Positions 8,817 to 17,197 are shown, numbered from the stretch's first letter. The stretch is 48,938 nt of DNA from RGIG995 sp045652445 (GCA_045652445.1 JAZRUJ010000065.1:1-48938); one strand, 5' to 3'. The notes: a model not told the origin generated them from the letters alone. A program made the numbers and translations.

Positions 8817-9506
8817 TTAGGCAAAGAACAGTTTGTTCAAGGTCAGAGGATCAACGTATTCGCCATCCTTGTAAACTCGCATATTACCGGATGCAATTTC
8901 GTCGATGAGCATAACTTCGCCCTTGTCATCGTAACCGAATTCGAACTTGATGTCGTACATATCCAGACCCTTTTCTTTCAGGTCGTCGGCAACGATTTTG
9001 GTAATTGCCTGAGTCATGGCTTTGAGGGAATCGTACTGTTCCGCAGTCATAACACCCAAATCTACCAGACCATCTTTGGTTACCAGAGGATCTCCCTTAG
9101 CGTCGTTCTTAAAGGTGGTTTCCACGTATGCGGGAAGATCGGCACCTTCTTCAATATAGTCGGAATAACGACGGTAGAACGAACCGACAGCCTTATAACG
9201 GCAGATAACTTCCAAGCCCTTACCAAAGGCTTTTGCGGGGAGAACTTCCATGGTCGTGTCGTTCAGGTTGGCGTTGACGTAGTGGGTTTTGATGCCGGCA
9301 GCATTAATTTTTTCAAAGAAATAAATAGACATCCGCAGGTTGACGTCACCCACACCTTCAATGGTCAATCCGACGGTGTTTTCACCGGGATCGAACACAC
9401 CGTCCTTGCCGGTGCAGTCGTCTTTAAATTTTAAAAGATAGTTGCCATTGTCCAAAGCATAGACGTTTTTGGTTTTTCCGGTGTAAACGAGTTTCAGGTT
9501 TTCCAT
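8817..9506 (-). CDS. purC: SAICAR synthetase
   Basis: PurC couples CAIR and aspartate with ATP to give SAICAR. The 229-residue protein has the expected start LVYTGKTKNVYALDNGNYLLKFKDDCTGKDG, the NRMS-like region LRMSIYFFEKINAAGIKTHYV, a VICRYKAVGSFYRRY segment and the metal/aspartate site KFEFGYDDKGEVMLIDEI. The ATG follows AGAGGTAACACT. A strong hairpin separates it from purF downstream. Confidence 0.96.
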   Translation of the reverse strand: MENLKLVYTGKTKNVYALDNGNYLLKFKDDCTGKDGVFDPGENTVGLTIEGVGDVNLRMSIYFFEKINAAGIKTHYVNANLNDTTMEVLPAKAFGKGLEVICRYKAVGSFYRRYSDYIEEGADLPAYVETTFKNDAKGDPLVTKDGLVDLGVMTAEQYDSLKAMTQAITKIVADDLKEKGLDMYDIKFEFGYDDKGEVMLIDEIASGNMRVYKDGEYVDPLTLNKLFFA

Positions 9507-9556
9507 AGTGTTACCTCTTTCGTAAAATAGAATTTATTTCAAGACCAGTGAATAAC

Positions 9557-10051
9557 TTAACGATTAAATTCCGCTTCCACTGCGGCATTTTTACCACGAA
9601 CACCATCGGCGTCGGCGGCACGTTTTGCGTCTAATTTTGCAGCAAGTTCCGAATCGGAAACCGCGAGAATCTGCAACGCCAACAATGCGGCGTTCCCCCC
9701 TCCGTTGACCGCAACGGTGGCAACGGGGATCCCGGTGGGCATCTGCACGGTGGACAAAAGTGCATCCATGCCGCTCAAAGGACCGGATTCGGCAGGAATC
9801 CCGATCACAGGAAGCGTTGTATTTGCGGCAAGAGCTCCGGCAAGGTGGGCTGCCATTCCGGCAACGGCGATTATAGCACCGAATCCCTTTTTACGGGCAT
9901 TCAACGCAAAATCCCTAGCCTCCACGGGGGTGCGATGGGCAGAATAAACATGCACTTCGTAGGGCACTTCAAAGGAATCGAGAATTGCGGTTGCTTTGCG
10001 GATGATGGGAAGATCGCTGTCGCTCCCCATGACAATTCCAATTTTTTTCAT
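9557..10051 (-). CDS. purE: 5-(Carboxyamino)imidazole ribonucleotide mutase or AIR carboxylase
   Basis: PurE makes CAIR. The ATG at 10051 is chosen over an upstream in-frame start because AGGAGG lies 8 bases before it and the product begins KKIGIVMGSDSDLPIIRKA, the standard PurE start. The 164-residue length, SAHRTPVEA and GMAAHLAGALAANTTLPVIGIP all fit. No purK is present in the operon; class I PurE normally works with PurK, so either purK is elsewhere or the enzyme uses AIR and CO2 directly. First gene of the operon. Confidence 0.95.
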   Translation of the reverse strand: MKKIGIVMGSDSDLPIIRKATAILDSFEVPYEVHVYSAHRTPVEARDFALNARKKGFGAIIAVAGMAAHLAGALAANTTLPVIGIPAESGPLSGMDALLSTVQMPTGIPVATVAVNGGGNAALLALQILAVSDSELAAKLDAKRAADADGVRGKNAAVEAEFNR

Positions 10052-10101
10052 AGTATATCCTCCTGTGTTTGGGAAATGCAAAGTGTAAAATAAACAAAAA
10101 A

Positions 10102-10129
10102 GGGCACGCTCCCCTAAGGAAGTGTGCCC
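10102..10129 (-). terminator. Intrinsic terminator of the ZTP riboswitch expression platform
   Basis: On the minus strand GGGCAC...GTGCCC forms a stem closing a second stem (ACTTCC/GGGAGC region), followed by a run of six T. The 5' arm (10124-10129) shares bases 10126-10129 with the conserved CTGGGC of the aptamer. Ligand binding, which ties up CTGGGC, should therefore prevent the terminator from forming and switch the operon on. Confidence 0.85.
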
Positions 10130-10204
10130 AGACGGTCGGCAATACGGATTCTTTGCTTCATGTGGTTACCCCCACTTCCGTCAGTCGCAAAGAACCGAAG
10201 CGAA
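10126..10204 (-). ncRNA. ZTP (pfl) riboswitch aptamer
   Basis: Read on the minus strand, an 8-bp helix P1 (10187-10194 with 10149-10156, TTCTTTGC/GCAAAGAA) encloses the conserved GACTGACGGAAGTGGG and AACCAC segment. After a short linker comes GCCGACCGTCTGGGCA (from 10140 down), the conserved 3' hairpin of the pfl motif. This two-part layout matches the ZTP/ZMP-sensing riboswitch, which often precedes pur and folate genes. Its place between a consensus promoter and purE, with an overlapping terminator, makes it a transcriptional ON switch for the whole pur operon. Recognised from motif memory, not from a covariance search. Confidence 0.85.
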
Positions 10205-10230
10205 CGACCCGGCCGGGCCATCCGTTATAT

Positions 10231-10259
10231 ATTATAACATAATATATTTAACTTGTCAA
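10231..10259 (-). promoter_or_regulatory. Consensus sigma-A promoter of the pur operon
   Basis: Minus strand TTGACA (10254-10259), 17-base spacer, TATAAT (10231-10236). Both hexamers are perfect. Transcription would start near 10224, just before the ZTP aptamer. Confidence 0.92.
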
Positions 10260-10318
10260 TCGGACAAATTGCAAAATAATTGGAACAATTTCGACGGTGT
10301 TTTCGGTATCTTTTCCCA

Positions 10319-10792
10319 TTATTCCTTTTCGGTCACGGAATATCCCCGCTTGTTAAGGATATTTTTCAGTTCTTCCATAAAGGATTCCGTATCTTTAAAT
10401 TGGCGATAAACCGAGGCGTAACGGACGTAGGCTACATCGTCAATTTCCCGAAGTTTGTCCATAACCAATTCCCCGATCCGGGAAGAAGAAATTTCCTTAT
10501 CCAGGTCACTGACCAAAGAGTTTTCAATATCGGCAGATGCCTGTTCCAAAACCGTGTATGCGATGGGGCGTTTTCCGCAAGCTTTCAGCATACTGGAAAG
10601 AATTTTTTCCCGATCGAAAATTTCCCGGGATTTATCTTTTTTTACTACCACCAGGGGAGCGTGTTCCACCGCTTCAAAAGTTGTAAATCGACGGGCACAG
10701 GCTTCACATTCCCGACGGCGTTTGATTCGGTCGTCTGCGTGGCGGGAGTCTAAAACTTTACTGTCCATGCAACCGCAATAAGGGCATTTCAT
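10319..10792 (-). CDS. nrdR: Transcriptional repressor NrdR
   Basis: NrdR is the ATP/dATP-binding repressor of ribonucleotide reductase genes. Starting at the ATG at 10792 (AAAGGAG 8 bases upstream) it has 157 residues, the usual size. The N-terminal zinc ribbon has C3, C6, C29 and C32 (KCPYC, RECEAC) with the DNA-contacting RRRECEACARRFTTFE; an ATP-cone follows at about 49-139 (VVKKDKSREIFDREKILSSMLKAC). It stands alone with its own promoter and no nrd gene is nearby. Confidence 0.95.
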   Translation of the reverse strand: MKCPYCGCMDSKVLDSRHADDRIKRRRECEACARRFTTFEAVEHAPLVVVKKDKSREIFDREKILSSMLKACGKRPIAYTVLEQASADIENSLVSDLDKEISSSRIGELVMDKLREIDDVAYVRYASVYRQFKDTESFMEELKNILNKRGYSVTEKE

Positions 10793-10853
10793 AGAGCATT
10801 CTCCTTTCCCCGACGGCATAAATTCCCGGGGTGCATCTTATACTGATACAGTT

Positions 10854-10882
10854 ATTATACATCAAATTGTAGAAATTGTCAA
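10854..10882 (-). promoter_or_regulatory. Consensus promoter of nrdR
   Basis: Minus strand TTGACA (10877-10882), 17-base spacer, TATAAT (10854-10859); both perfect. It lies about 62 bases upstream of the nrdR ATG and borders the start region of the divergent xpaC-like gene. Confidence 0.88.
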
Positions 10883-10905
10883 GGGCAGAAGGGAGTCGAT
10901 TTTCA

Positions 10906-11475
10906 TTGAAACAGTGGCGATGCTTGGCAGCAATCCCTGTTTATCCCGGCATTTTGATTTTAGGGGCACTTTTTCTGAAATTACCCTGGATTAACGTTCT
11001 TCTTTTAGGCTTATTAGCAGTCGCGGGAACCGGAGTTTGCATCTTATTGCTGCTCCCTAAAAAAGAACCGGAACTTCCCCGAAAATGGAAAAAAGATTTA
11101 AAGGCTTTGACAAAAACGGTGGAAAAAATCAAAAACCGTTCCGTCTATCGGGGTGGACGTAACGTGGTGACAGAATTAAAACAATGCCAACCCTCTCTCC
11201 CCTATCTATCCCCTACGGCACGGCGGGAAATTACCGAATACTATCTTCCCACATTTCTAAAATATTTCCAAGCATATGCAACATTTGAAGAATGCAACGA
11301 AGGAAACGAATCCGTATTGGAAACCATGTCCCAGATGGAAAATGCAGTGGAAACAATTGCCGAAAACTTCCAAAAAGCCTGCGACCGAAACGACCGAACT
11401 GCCACATTGAATCTTCATGCTCAAAATGCAGTCTTATACAAAAAACTAAACTTGGGAGAAGACGACCATGACTGA
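10906..11475 (+). CDS. XpaC-like two-segment membrane protein
   Basis: A protein of 189 residues resembling the 5-bromo-4-chloroindolyl phosphate hydrolysis (XpaC) family, mainly by its arrangement: two adjacent N-terminal membrane segments (about residues 8-27 and 30-50, rich in Leu/Ile), then a basic helical cytoplasmic part, with a telA-family gene overlapping its end. The start is the TTG at 10906, 11 bases after GAAGGGAG; a TTG at 10876 is also in frame but has no ribosome site. The role of XpaC is not well defined; with TelA it is often linked to envelope stress or toxic-anion resistance. It overlaps the next gene by 8 bases. Confidence 0.6.
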   Translation: MKQWRCLAAIPVYPGILILGALFLKLPWINVLLLGLLAVAGTGVCILLLLPKKEPELPRKWKKDLKALTKTVEKIKNRSVYRGGRNVVTELKQCQPSLPYLSPTARREITEYYLPTFLKYFQAYATFEECNEGNESVLETMSQMENAVETIAENFQKACDRNDRTATLNLHAQNAVLYKKLNLGEDDHD

Positions 11476-12478
11476 AACAATCCACCCTTCCGTACCCTCT
11501 CTAGACGACGTAAACGGGGTGCTGAATTACGGTGCCGACGCACAAAACCGGGTGGCGGAATTTTCCCAGATTGTTCTGGCAGATTTAAACGAATCAAACC
11601 TGGAAAACATCAACGATAAGGTTACGGCTCTCATAGTGCATTTAAGGGAGACGGACAAGAAAGAAAAACACGATAAAACACAGTTTTTTCGAAGACGTAC
11701 ATCAGCCGACAATATTAAAAATCGATACCGAAAAGCCTGTGAAGCGGTGGATAAAATAAGTTTATCTTTGCAAGGTCACCGAGACGCCTTGTTACGGGAC
11801 ATTGAGCGAATGGATCTTTTGTACGCCATGAACAAAGAACAATACGAGGCGTTGACTTCCTATTTACAACAAGGGAAAAAAGCTCTGGAATTTTTTTATA
11901 CGCAACGAGTCCTTCCTTTGCAAGAAGAAAGCCAACGGACGGAGGATCCGGAACTTATTCAACAGGCCAGGGACACCTCGGAACAATACGACCGGTTTGC
12001 AAAAAAGCTTCACGATCTCGAATTGACCCGTGCTGTTTCTCTGCAAATGGCACCTCAAATCAGAATGCTACAAAACAACAATACTATTCTTGCGGAAAAA
12101 ATTCAGTCTTCCGTCGTAAATACAATTCCTCTGTGGAAAAGTCAGATGATATTGACCCTAAGCATGGAACATTCCCGGTCCGCCATCGAATTGCAACAAA
12201 AAGCATCTCATATCACCGAGGAATTATTAAGACAAAATGCCCGGGCGTTAAAAGAGACCACCCTGACGGTGACCCGGGAGGGAGAACGAAGCTTGATCCA
12301 CGTGGAAACCCTGAAAGAGACCAATCAAATTTTAATCGAAACGCTGGACGAAATGCTGAAGATTCGTCAAGAGGGGCAAAAAGCTCGTCTGTTGGCAGAA
12401 GAAGAATTGAAACGGCTTCAGCGGGAGATTCGGTTGAGGCTGACCGAGAAGAATACGCCCCACCTTTCTTTAGAATAA
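11468..12478 (+). CDS. TelA-family (toxic anion resistance) protein
   Basis: A 336-residue all-helical protein resembling TelA/KlaA, a family named for tellurite resistance and often found beside XpaC. Seen: NVTALIVHLRETDKKEK-like region, a long coiled-coil middle (YFLQQGKKALEFF, EESQRTEDPELIQQ), QMAPQIRMLQNNNTILAEKIQSSVVNTIPLWKSQ and a late NQILIETLDEMLKIRQEGQKAR, all common in TelA proteins. No signal peptide or membrane segment. The start overlaps the xpaC-like gene, with GGGAGAAGACGACC before the ATG. The biochemical activity is unknown. Confidence 0.82.
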   Translation: MTETIHPSVPSLDDVNGVLNYGADAQNRVAEFSQIVLADLNESNLENINDKVTALIVHLRETDKKEKHDKTQFFRRRTSADNIKNRYRKACEAVDKISLSLQGHRDALLRDIERMDLLYAMNKEQYEALTSYLQQGKKALEFFYTQRVLPLQEESQRTEDPELIQQARDTSEQYDRFAKKLHDLELTRAVSLQMAPQIRMLQNNNTILAEKIQSSVVNTIPLWKSQMILTLSMEHSRSAIELQQKASHITEELLRQNARALKETTLTVTREGERSLIHVETLKETNQILIETLDEMLKIRQEGQKARLLAEEELKRLQREIRLRLTEKNTPHLSLE

Positions 12479-12483
12479 AAAAG

Positions 12484-12505
12484 AGACGGGATCATTCTCC
12501 CGTCT
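12484..12505. terminator. Bidirectional terminator between telA-like gene and ispD
   Basis: Inverted repeat AGACGGGA / TCCCGTCT with a 6-base loop, A-rich on the left and T-rich on the right. It serves the plus-strand telA gene and overlaps the last codon of ispD on the minus strand. Confidence 0.75.
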
Positions 12506-13181
12506 TTTCTTTTTCCATTCGCCGTAACAAAATTTGTTGTGCCCGGAAGGCATCTTCTTTGGTTGTGATTTTAAAATTCTCCCCTTGGCACAAAATCATT
12601 TTTACCTTTCCTCCGGCAGCACGGTACAAGCCCGCATCGTCGGTATATTGTCCGGCTACACTGTGGCAGGCTTGCCAATAACCGACTCGGTCGAAAACTT
12701 GAGGCGTTGCTGCAGCAATCAGCGTATTTCGGTCGGGGGTGGAAGAAATATATCCTTCTTCATCCACCTGCTGAATCGTATCGACAACAGGCGTTCCGGC
12801 ACAAACGGCACCATACTTAACGGCATTGCGGTGAATCCGGTCAATTTCTTCGGGCAAAATCAGGGGTCTTGCTCCGTCATGAATGGAGACAAAATCCACG
12901 TCAGGCAAAGCTTCTACGCCATTTTTTACGGATTCCTGGCGGGTTTTCCCCCCTTCGACGACGGCAACCACTTTGGGAAAATCACGAGTCAGCTCCCGAA
13001 CGAAGCAAAGGCTTTCTTTTCGGGTGACGATCACGATGGATGAAACGGTTTTCGCCTGTTCAAAAGCCCAAAGAGTATGAAAAAGAACGGGCTTTCCCAA
13101 TAAATCAAAGGATAGTTTATCTTCTCCGAATCTTTTGCCGGATCCGGCGGCAGGAATGATAACGCCAAAGGTCTTTGCCAT
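12492..13181 (-). CDS. ispD: 2-C-methyl-D-erythritol 4-phosphate cytidylyltransferase
   Basis: IspD attaches CMP to MEP in the non-mevalonate isoprenoid pathway. The ATG at 13181 follows AAAGGAGCATACC and gives 229 residues, the usual length. Seen: nucleotide-binding GVIIPAAGSGKRFGEDKLSFDLLGKPVLFHTL, GGKTRQESVKNGVEAL, SIHDGARPLI, and the substrate segment DTIQQVDEEGYISSTPDRNTLIAAATPQVF. It stands alone with its own promoter. No ispF is fused or adjacent. Confidence 0.95.
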   Translation of the reverse strand: MAKTFGVIIPAAGSGKRFGEDKLSFDLLGKPVLFHTLWAFEQAKTVSSIVIVTRKESLCFVRELTRDFPKVVAVVEGGKTRQESVKNGVEALPDVDFVSIHDGARPLILPEEIDRIHRNAVKYGAVCAGTPVVDTIQQVDEEGYISSTPDRNTLIAAATPQVFDRVGYWQACHSVAGQYTDDAGLYRAAGGKVKMILCQGENFKITTKEDAFRAQQILLRRMEKEKTGE

Positions 13182-13246
13182 GGTATGCTCCTTTTGTGAT
13201 GTGCGTGTTGTTTGCCTTGATGTTGCATGTTGCATTTTTCGCTTTT

Positions 13247-13275
13247 ATTATACCATTCCCCGATAAAATTGTCAA
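13247..13275 (-). promoter_or_regulatory. Consensus promoter of ispD
   Basis: Minus strand TTGACA (13270-13275), 17-base spacer, TATAAT (13247-13252); both perfect, 66 bases before the ispD ATG. Confidence 0.88.
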
Positions 13276-13373
13276 GAGCGATAGGACTTTTCAGAAATGT
13301 CACGATTTCGTGGCGATTTCTTAATATTATCATAGTATTATTAAATTAAGTACTCCGAAAGGACGAGTTTTTT

Positions 13374-14015
13374 ATGATTCAAGTATCTCCTTCCCTGTTA
13401 GCCGCTGATTTTTGTGATATGAAGCGGGAAATTGAAAGCATTTCCAACGCAGATCTTTTACACGTTGACATTATGGACGGGCAGTTTGTTCCCAACCTTT
13501 CCTTTGGACTTCCCTCGGTGGAAGCCCTTCACAAATGCACCGATATTCCCTTGGACGTGCATTTGATGATTATCAAGCCCGGTGATTATATCGAACGGTT
13601 TGCAAAAGCCGGGGCAGACATTATTACCTTCCACGTGGAAAGCGACTGCGATATTGCCGAATGTATTGCAAAAATTAAAAATTGCGGCAAAAAAGCGGGG
13701 CTTGTTATCAAACCTGCAACCCCCATCGACACGGTCCTTCCCTATCTGGACGACCTGTATATGGTGCTAATCATGACCGTTGAACCGGGCTTCGGCGGAC
13801 AAAAATGCAAAGTAGAATGCTTTGAAAAGGTCCGGGCTTTGCGAAAAGAAATCGAAGCAAGAGGTCTTGCCACCCACATTGAAGTGGACGGTGGTATTAC
13901 AGCAGAAAACGCTCCCGTCGTGGTCGAAGCCGGGGCAGATATTTTGGTCGCCGGCTCTTCCGTGTTCGGGGCCGCAGACCGCAAGGGTGCTATCGCACAA
14001 ATGAAAGGAGTTTAA
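13374..14015 (+). CDS. rpe: Ribulose-phosphate 3-epimerase
   Basis: Rpe interconverts ribulose-5-phosphate and xylulose-5-phosphate in the pentose phosphate pathway. The 213-residue TIM barrel shows VSPSLLAADFCDM at the start, LLHVDIMDGQFVPNLSFG with the metal/catalytic residues, DVHLMI, MTVEPGFGGQ, IEVDGGI and AGSSVF for the phosphate site. The ATG follows GAAAGGACGAGTTTTTT. First gene of a five-gene plus-strand run; I see no convincing -35 box before it, only AT-rich sequence at 13320-13352. Confidence 0.96.
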   Translation: MIQVSPSLLAADFCDMKREIESISNADLLHVDIMDGQFVPNLSFGLPSVEALHKCTDIPLDVHLMIIKPGDYIERFAKAGADIITFHVESDCDIAECIAKIKNCGKKAGLVIKPATPIDTVLPYLDDLYMVLIMTVEPGFGGQKCKVECFEKVRALRKEIEARGLATHIEVDGGITAENAPVVVEAGADILVAGSSVFGAADRKGAIAQMKGV

Positions 14016-14018
14016 GCG

Positions 14019-14642
14019 ATGTTGTTCATGCCCTCCTACGAAAAAATTTTACGGGAAGTTACGGTAGATATTCGCAATTTTATTACAAACCCGGAAACCA
14101 CCGTGGTCGTAAATATGGACACCATCAACGGCTTTTTTAAAAAAGGGAAATTAGCCTCCAACCGGCTGAAAGCCATTATCCCTCAAATCAAGCAGGTCAA
14201 TGAATATTATTTAGACAGTCCCAAACTGTTTTTTGCAGACACCCATACCTCCGACTCGGAAGAATTTGATACCTATCCGGAACATTGTGTGGACAAGTAT
14301 GAACAGGAAATCATTTCCGAATTAGAAGATTTTGCTCAAGTGGGCGACGTGATTGCAAAGAACTGTACCAACGGATTTTTCTGTAAAGAATATCTGGCTT
14401 GGCTTGCAAAACACAAGGAAATCGAAAATATCGTTATCGTAGGTGGCTGCACGGACATTTGCGTAATGCAGTTTGCTCTTGCCATGCGGGCATATTGGAA
14501 CGAACAGAACAATAACAACCGTATTATCGTTATTGAAAACGCCGTACAAACCTACCACGACGACATTCATAACGGCGATTTGATGCACAGCTTTGCCCTG
14601 TTCAACATGTACATGAACGGGATTAAAATTGCCCGGCTGTAA
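14019..14642 (+). CDS. Nicotinamidase-like cysteine hydrolase (isochorismatase superfamily)
   Basis: A 207-residue cysteine hydrolase with the expected triad: D34 (VNMDTINGFF), K114 (VIAKNCTNGFF) and C148 (GGCTDICVMQFA). The segment ADTHTSDSEEFDTYPEHC at about 74-90 matches the metal-binding loop of nicotinamidases, so conversion of nicotinamide to nicotinate in NAD salvage is the best guess. Related enzymes act on other amides. The start overlaps the end of rpe by spacing of only 3 bases, with AAAGGAG inside rpe. Confidence 0.75.
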   Translation: MLFMPSYEKILREVTVDIRNFITNPETTVVVNMDTINGFFKKGKLASNRLKAIIPQIKQVNEYYLDSPKLFFADTHTSDSEEFDTYPEHCVDKYEQEIISELEDFAQVGDVIAKNCTNGFFCKEYLAWLAKHKEIENIVIVGGCTDICVMQFALAMRAYWNEQNNNNRIIVIENAVQTYHDDIHNGDLMHSFALFNMYMNGIKIARL

Positions 14643-14645
14643 TTT

Positions 14646-14996
14646 ATGGAATTAACGGAAATTCAAAAATTATATCAGAGGATCCCCTCTTTTTCTTGCA
14701 AAGAGGGGTGTACCCGGTGTTGCGATAATTGGGTTCAGTCTGCACCGGAAGAAGCAGCACGGTGCGGTGGATTTGAATTTTGCGAAAGAGATTGCCCAAA
14801 GCTGACCGAAACCGGCTGTTCTGTCTACGAAAACCGACCTCTGATCTGCCGATTATTCGCATCCTCCGAGCTGATGCCCTGTCCTTACGGATACGGTCCG
14901 GAAACACCGTTGAGCGAAGAGGAAACCAAAGAAATCTTAAAAACCTATCTACGATTGAAAAAGGAGCAGGAAGACTATGGCAAAAACAACGGCTAA
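14646..14996 (+). CDS. YkgJ-family cysteine-cluster protein
   Basis: A 116-residue protein with the cysteine pattern of the YkgJ zinc/iron-chelating family: CKEGCTRCC at about 18-26, then CGGFEFCERDCPKLTETGCSVYENRPLICRLF. The family is thought to bind Zn or an Fe-S cluster; its activity is not known. No clear ribosome site precedes the ATG, which lies 3 bases after the hydrolase stop, so coupled translation is likely. Its end overlaps the start of radA by 20 bases. Confidence 0.8.
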   Translation: MELTEIQKLYQRIPSFSCKEGCTRCCDNWVQSAPEEAARCGGFEFCERDCPKLTETGCSVYENRPLICRLFASSELMPCPYGYGPETPLSEEETKEILKTYLRLKKEQEDYGKNNG

Positions 14997-16338
14997 AGCA
15001 AAAACCGTGTACGTCTGTTCCGAATGCGGAAACGAAAATCCAAAATGGGCAGGACAATGTCCTGCTTGCGGAGCATGGAACTCCTTTTTTGAGCAAAAAG
15101 TAGAACCGGAGAAAAACACGCTGAAAACACCCTCCGATCCCTTAAGACGTGCCACACCGAAACGGTTGCATGAAATTACGGCAGAGAGCGAACTTCGACA
15201 ATCTACCGGAATTTCCGAATTGGATCGGGTGCTGGGAGGCGGAATCGTGAAAGGTTCGCTGATTTTGGTCAGCGGGGAACCGGGCATCGGGAAATCCACA
15301 ATTCTGCTTCAAATGTGCATGAAAATGCGGGATATGAAGATCCTGTACGTTTCCGGGGAAGAATCCCCCCGACAAATTAAATTACGGGCAGACCGGGTGG
15401 GGCAATACCCGGAAAATCTGTTTATTCTTTCGGAAACCGATATTGCAGAAGTGGTTGCCCGAACCGAGGAAACGGCTCCAGATATTTTAGTGGTGGACTC
15501 CATTCAGACCATGTACCGGCAAGATATGACGTCAGCTCCCGGCTCGGTACCGCAAGTACGGGAATGCACTTGCGAATTGATGCGGATTGCAAAAACCATG
15601 GAAATTCCAACCTTTGTCGTCAGCCACGTAAATAAGGAAGGTGCCATCGCCGGTCCGAAAGTGATGGAGCACATGGTAGACGCGGTCTTATATTTTGAAG
15701 GAGAACGGTCTTCCGATCACCGCATTTTACGTGCCATTAAAAACCGCTTTGGTTCCACCAATGAAATCGGCGTATTTGAAATGACCGAAGAAGGATTGAA
15801 AGAGATCCCCAATCCTTCGGAACTGTTTTTGTTGGACAAGCCGGAAAACGTATCGGGGATTGCAACGCTGTGTGTTATGGAAGGAACCCGTCCGATTATT
15901 GCGGAAGTGCAGACCTTGGTTTCCAAAACGCCCTTCCCCTCTCCCCGAAGAACGGCGGTAGGCTTTGATTATCAACGGCTAAATTTGATTTTAGCGGTAC
16001 TGGAACGGCGATGCAATCTGTTCTTTGGAACGAGCGACGTTTACGTGAACGTTATCGGCGGATTGCGGCTAGACGAACCGGCGGCAGATCTGGGGGTGGC
16101 GGTTGCCATCATTTCCGCTGCAAAGGATTTTGTTTTGCCGGAAAAAACCATGTTCGTAGGAGAAATCGGTCTTGCGGGAGAATTGCGGGCCGTATCGGGC
16201 ATTGAAAAACGGTTGCACGAAGCGGCATCGTTAGGGTTTACCCGTGCGGTGATTCCTGCCCGAAATAAGCCGAAAGGGAATTTTAATCTGGAAATTATTC
16301 CCGCCTACTCCATTAAAGACGTTTTGAACAAGATATAA
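14977..16338 (+). CDS. radA: DNA repair protein RadA (Sms)
   Basis: RadA is a RecA-like ATPase that helps branch migration during recombination. The 453-residue length is normal. Domains in order: zinc finger with C14, C17, C28 and C31; Walker A GEPGIGKST at 100-108; the RadA-specific KNRFG motif in AIKNRFGSTNEIGVFEM; and a C-terminal Lon-like domain (VYVNVIGGLRLDEPAADLGVAVAIISA). GGAAGACT precedes the ATG inside the ykgJ-like gene. Confidence 0.97.
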   Translation: MAKTTAKAKTVYVCSECGNENPKWAGQCPACGAWNSFFEQKVEPEKNTLKTPSDPLRRATPKRLHEITAESELRQSTGISELDRVLGGGIVKGSLILVSGEPGIGKSTILLQMCMKMRDMKILYVSGEESPRQIKLRADRVGQYPENLFILSETDIAEVVARTEETAPDILVVDSIQTMYRQDMTSAPGSVPQVRECTCELMRIAKTMEIPTFVVSHVNKEGAIAGPKVMEHMVDAVLYFEGERSSDHRILRAIKNRFGSTNEIGVFEMTEEGLKEIPNPSELFLLDKPENVSGIATLCVMEGTRPIIAEVQTLVSKTPFPSPRRTAVGFDYQRLNLILAVLERRCNLFFGTSDVYVNVIGGLRLDEPAADLGVAVAIISAAKDFVLPEKTMFVGEIGLAGELRAVSGIEKRLHEAASLGFTRAVIPARNKPKGNFNLEIIPAYSIKDVLNKI

Positions 16339-16350
16339 AGGATATTTAAC

Positions 16351-17154
16351 GTGACACCCTACGTATTTTTTCTTGACATTGACGACACCATTCTTTATAA
16401 AAAAGACAAATCCGATCCGGGAACGGTGTCACAACGGGTTTTAACTGCCATGAAAACCGCCCGAGAACTGGGGCATAAGGTTTTTATCAATACGGGTCGG
16501 GCACCGTCCTATTTTACCGATACCATTCGAAATTTCCCCGTGGACGGTTATGTATGCGGATGCGGAGCATACCTGTTAGAAAACGGAAAGGTTCTGTATC
16601 AGGCAACATATCCCGATAACGCCATTCTGAAGTGGATGCAACGGCTTTCCTCCCCCGGAGATCCGGGAATTATCGTGGAGGGCGTGGACAGGATTTTTCG
16701 TTATCGCAACTGTTATTGGGTGGCAGATCCGGATTGGATCGTCAGCGATTCCGTAGAAGATTTTAAGGAATATTTAAAACACGACACCATCGTAAAAGCG
16801 AGCATTTGCAACGATATTCCGAAAAAACTGTTTACCGAAATCCTGCCGGAACTGGAAGAGGATTTTTGGGTAATTCACCACCCTACGGAACATTACACCG
16901 AATGCTGCATCAAAGGTTGCTCCAAGGCGACGGGAATGAAAAAGATCATGGATCATTTGGGCTTGGACATGAGCCGAAGTGTTGCCATCGGCGACAGCGA
17001 AAACGATTTGGACATGATCAAAGCCGCGGGCATTGGCGTGGTGATGGGTCAGGCAAGGGAGGAAATCAAACAATTTGCCGACCGGATCTGTGACGATATC
17101 CAAAACGACGGTGCCGCCAAAATCATAGAAGAGTTGATTGGAATGGAATTGTGA
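16351..17154 (+). CDS. Cof-type HAD-IIB sugar-phosphatase-like hydrolase
   Basis: A 267-residue HAD phosphatase of the Cof/YbiV type, with a GTG start after AAGGATATTTAAC. Seen: motif I DIDDT with nucleophile D9 and acid D11, motif II FINTGRAP, a large C2-type cap domain from about 85 to 190, and motif IV GDSENDLDMIKAAGIGVVMGQA. Substrates in this family are diverse sugar phosphates and cannot be told from sequence. Last gene of the rpe run, followed by a terminator. Confidence 0.85.
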   Translation: MTPYVFFLDIDDTILYKKDKSDPGTVSQRVLTAMKTARELGHKVFINTGRAPSYFTDTIRNFPVDGYVCGCGAYLLENGKVLYQATYPDNAILKWMQRLSSPGDPGIIVEGVDRIFRYRNCYWVADPDWIVSDSVEDFKEYLKHDTIVKASICNDIPKKLFTEILPELEEDFWVIHHPTEHYTECCIKGCSKATGMKKIMDHLGLDMSRSVAIGDSENDLDMIKAAGIGVVMGQAREEIKQFADRICDDIQNDGAAKIIEELIGMEL

Positions 17155-17162
17155 CGTAAAAT

Positions 17163-17197
17163 AAAAAACCACCCGGTAGATTCCGGGTGATTTTTTT
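17163..17197. terminator. Bidirectional terminator between HAD and MFS genes
   Basis: Stem CACCCGG / CCGGGTG (17170-17189) with A6 to the left and T7 to the right. It can end both the plus-strand HAD transcript and the minus-strand MFS transcript. Confidence 0.85.

Noticed and set aside
7647..9434. A 595-codon open frame on the plus strand
   Set aside because: It is antisense to purF and purC, crosses their intergenic hairpin and has no protein family features; stop codons are scarce on the opposite strand because of codon bias.
10854..10905. NrdR box controlling nrdR itself
   Set aside because: I did not find a convincing pair of ACACWATATATWGTGT-like sites near the promoter.
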